Shown here: in pieces, positions 5,112 to 5,431 of the stretch
Numbering within the stretch: position 1 is the stretch's first letter
Layout: every line of letters begins with the position of its first letter
NCBI GenBank assembly: GCA_027352645.1
Contig: DAIEIL010000140.1
Coordinates: forward strand, 1 to 5,431
Direction of reading: 5' to 3'
Length of the DNA: 5,431 bases
From: Rhodobiaceae bacterium
Lineage (GTDB): Bacteria > Pseudomonadota > Alphaproteobacteria > Parvibaculales > Parvibaculaceae
The notes under the pieces: generated by a model
The model's input: only the letters and a program-made list of their open reading frames with translations
What the model was told of the DNA's origin: nothing
Database searches by the model: none
Translations under genes and position numbers: made by a program

Positions 5112-5431
5112 TTAGCCCGATGCCTTGCCCGCCTTCTCGAAGTCGCTCGCGTTATGACGCTCGGGGAGCTGGCTCGCCTGATCGCCCCAGACGCGGTTGA
5201 CCATGCGACCGCGCTTGACCGCGGGGCGCTCGGCGATCTGCTCGGTCCAGCGATTGACGTGCTTGTATTCTGCGACGTTCAGGAATTCTCCGGCCTCGTA
5301 GAGGAGGCCCTTGGCCAGCGAGCCGTACCAGGGCCAGATCGCGATGTCGGCGATCGTGTAGGTGTCGCCCGCGATGTATTCGCTTTCGGCGAGGCGGCGA
5401 TCCAGAACGTCGAGCTGACGTTTGGCCTCCA
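5112..5431 (-). CDS. Glutathione S-transferase, YghU-like, partial (N-terminus beyond right edge)
   Basis: The 105 visible residues are the C-terminal part of a glutathione S-transferase. They begin EAKRQLDVLDRRLAESEYIAG and include the fold-stabilising TIAD (25-28, the S/T-x-x-D N-capping box), IWPWYG (31-36) and RPAVKRGRMVNRVWG (68-82). The end RHNASDFE (91-98) closely resembles the tail of the YghU group, whose members act as glutathione-dependent disulfide reductases or peroxidases. The N-terminal thioredoxin-like domain with the glutathione-binding residues lies outside the window, so catalysis cannot be judged. The frame is open to the window edge and the TAA stop is at 5112-5114. It is followed by structured intergenic DNA and then the cupin gene; a shared function is not implied. 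Confidence 0.93.
   Translation of the reverse strand, partial: EAKRQLDVLDRRLAESEYIAGDTYTIADIAIWPWYGSLAKGLLYEAGEFLNVAEYKHVNRWTEQIAERPAVKRGRMVNRVWGDQASQLPERHNASDFEKAGKASG

Overview
This window is a stretch of a GC-rich alphaproteobacterial chromosome, probably from the Hyphomicrobiales (Rhizobiales) or a close relative. The evidence is the gene order rplU-rpmA-(GNAT)-obgE-proB, an Obg protein without the long C-terminal domain found in Gram-positive bacteria, and a bacterial-type phosphatidylcholine synthase. A Parvibaculum-like organism is possible, but I cannot fix the genus from sequence alone. Almost everything is ordinary housekeeping DNA. There is no CRISPR array, insertion sequence, integrase or prophage gene.

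Layout from left to right (all protein genes are on the minus strand, so transcription runs right to left; the only plus-strand gene is a tRNA). 1-832: proB, glutamate 5-kinase, with its C-terminal PUA domain cut off by the window edge. 870-1913: obgE, the ribosome-associated GTPase. 1910-2476: a RimJ/RimL-like GNAT acetyltransferase whose stop codon overlaps the obgE start. 2477-2681: an intergenic region holding a strong intrinsic terminator for the ribosomal-protein operon, then an unusual set of repeated and inverted motifs just ahead of the acetyltransferase. 2682-2960 and 2978-3289: rpmA (L27) and rplU (L21), with a near-consensus promoter at 3361-3388. 3417-4184: pcs, phosphatidylcholine synthase. 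4185-4354: a gap between the divergent pcs and tRNA genes, containing a strong hairpin. 4355-4444: tRNA-Ser(CGA), plus strand. 4498-4938: a small exported cupin protein. 4939-5111: a structured intergenic region. 5112-5431: the C-terminal part of a YghU-like glutathione S-transferase, cut by the right edge.

The left half is a translation and ribosome-assembly block. rplU and rpmA form a two-gene operon closed by a terminator. GNAT, obgE and proB follow as a tightly packed unit, with a 4-nt overlap and a 37-nt gap. The right half is a series of single genes with unrelated roles: membrane lipid synthesis, a tRNA, an exported cupin and thiol metabolism.

I did not find a convincing new biological system. 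The most unusual structure is non-coding: three copies of a CTGCGAA-type motif upstream of the acetyltransferase-obgE-proB unit. They are arranged so that one copy can pair with either of the other two, which would allow alternative stems in the leader RNA. Secondary points are possible leader structures ahead of rplU and pcs, an all-C discriminator at the rplU promoter, and a cupin that appears to have lost one metal-binding histidine.
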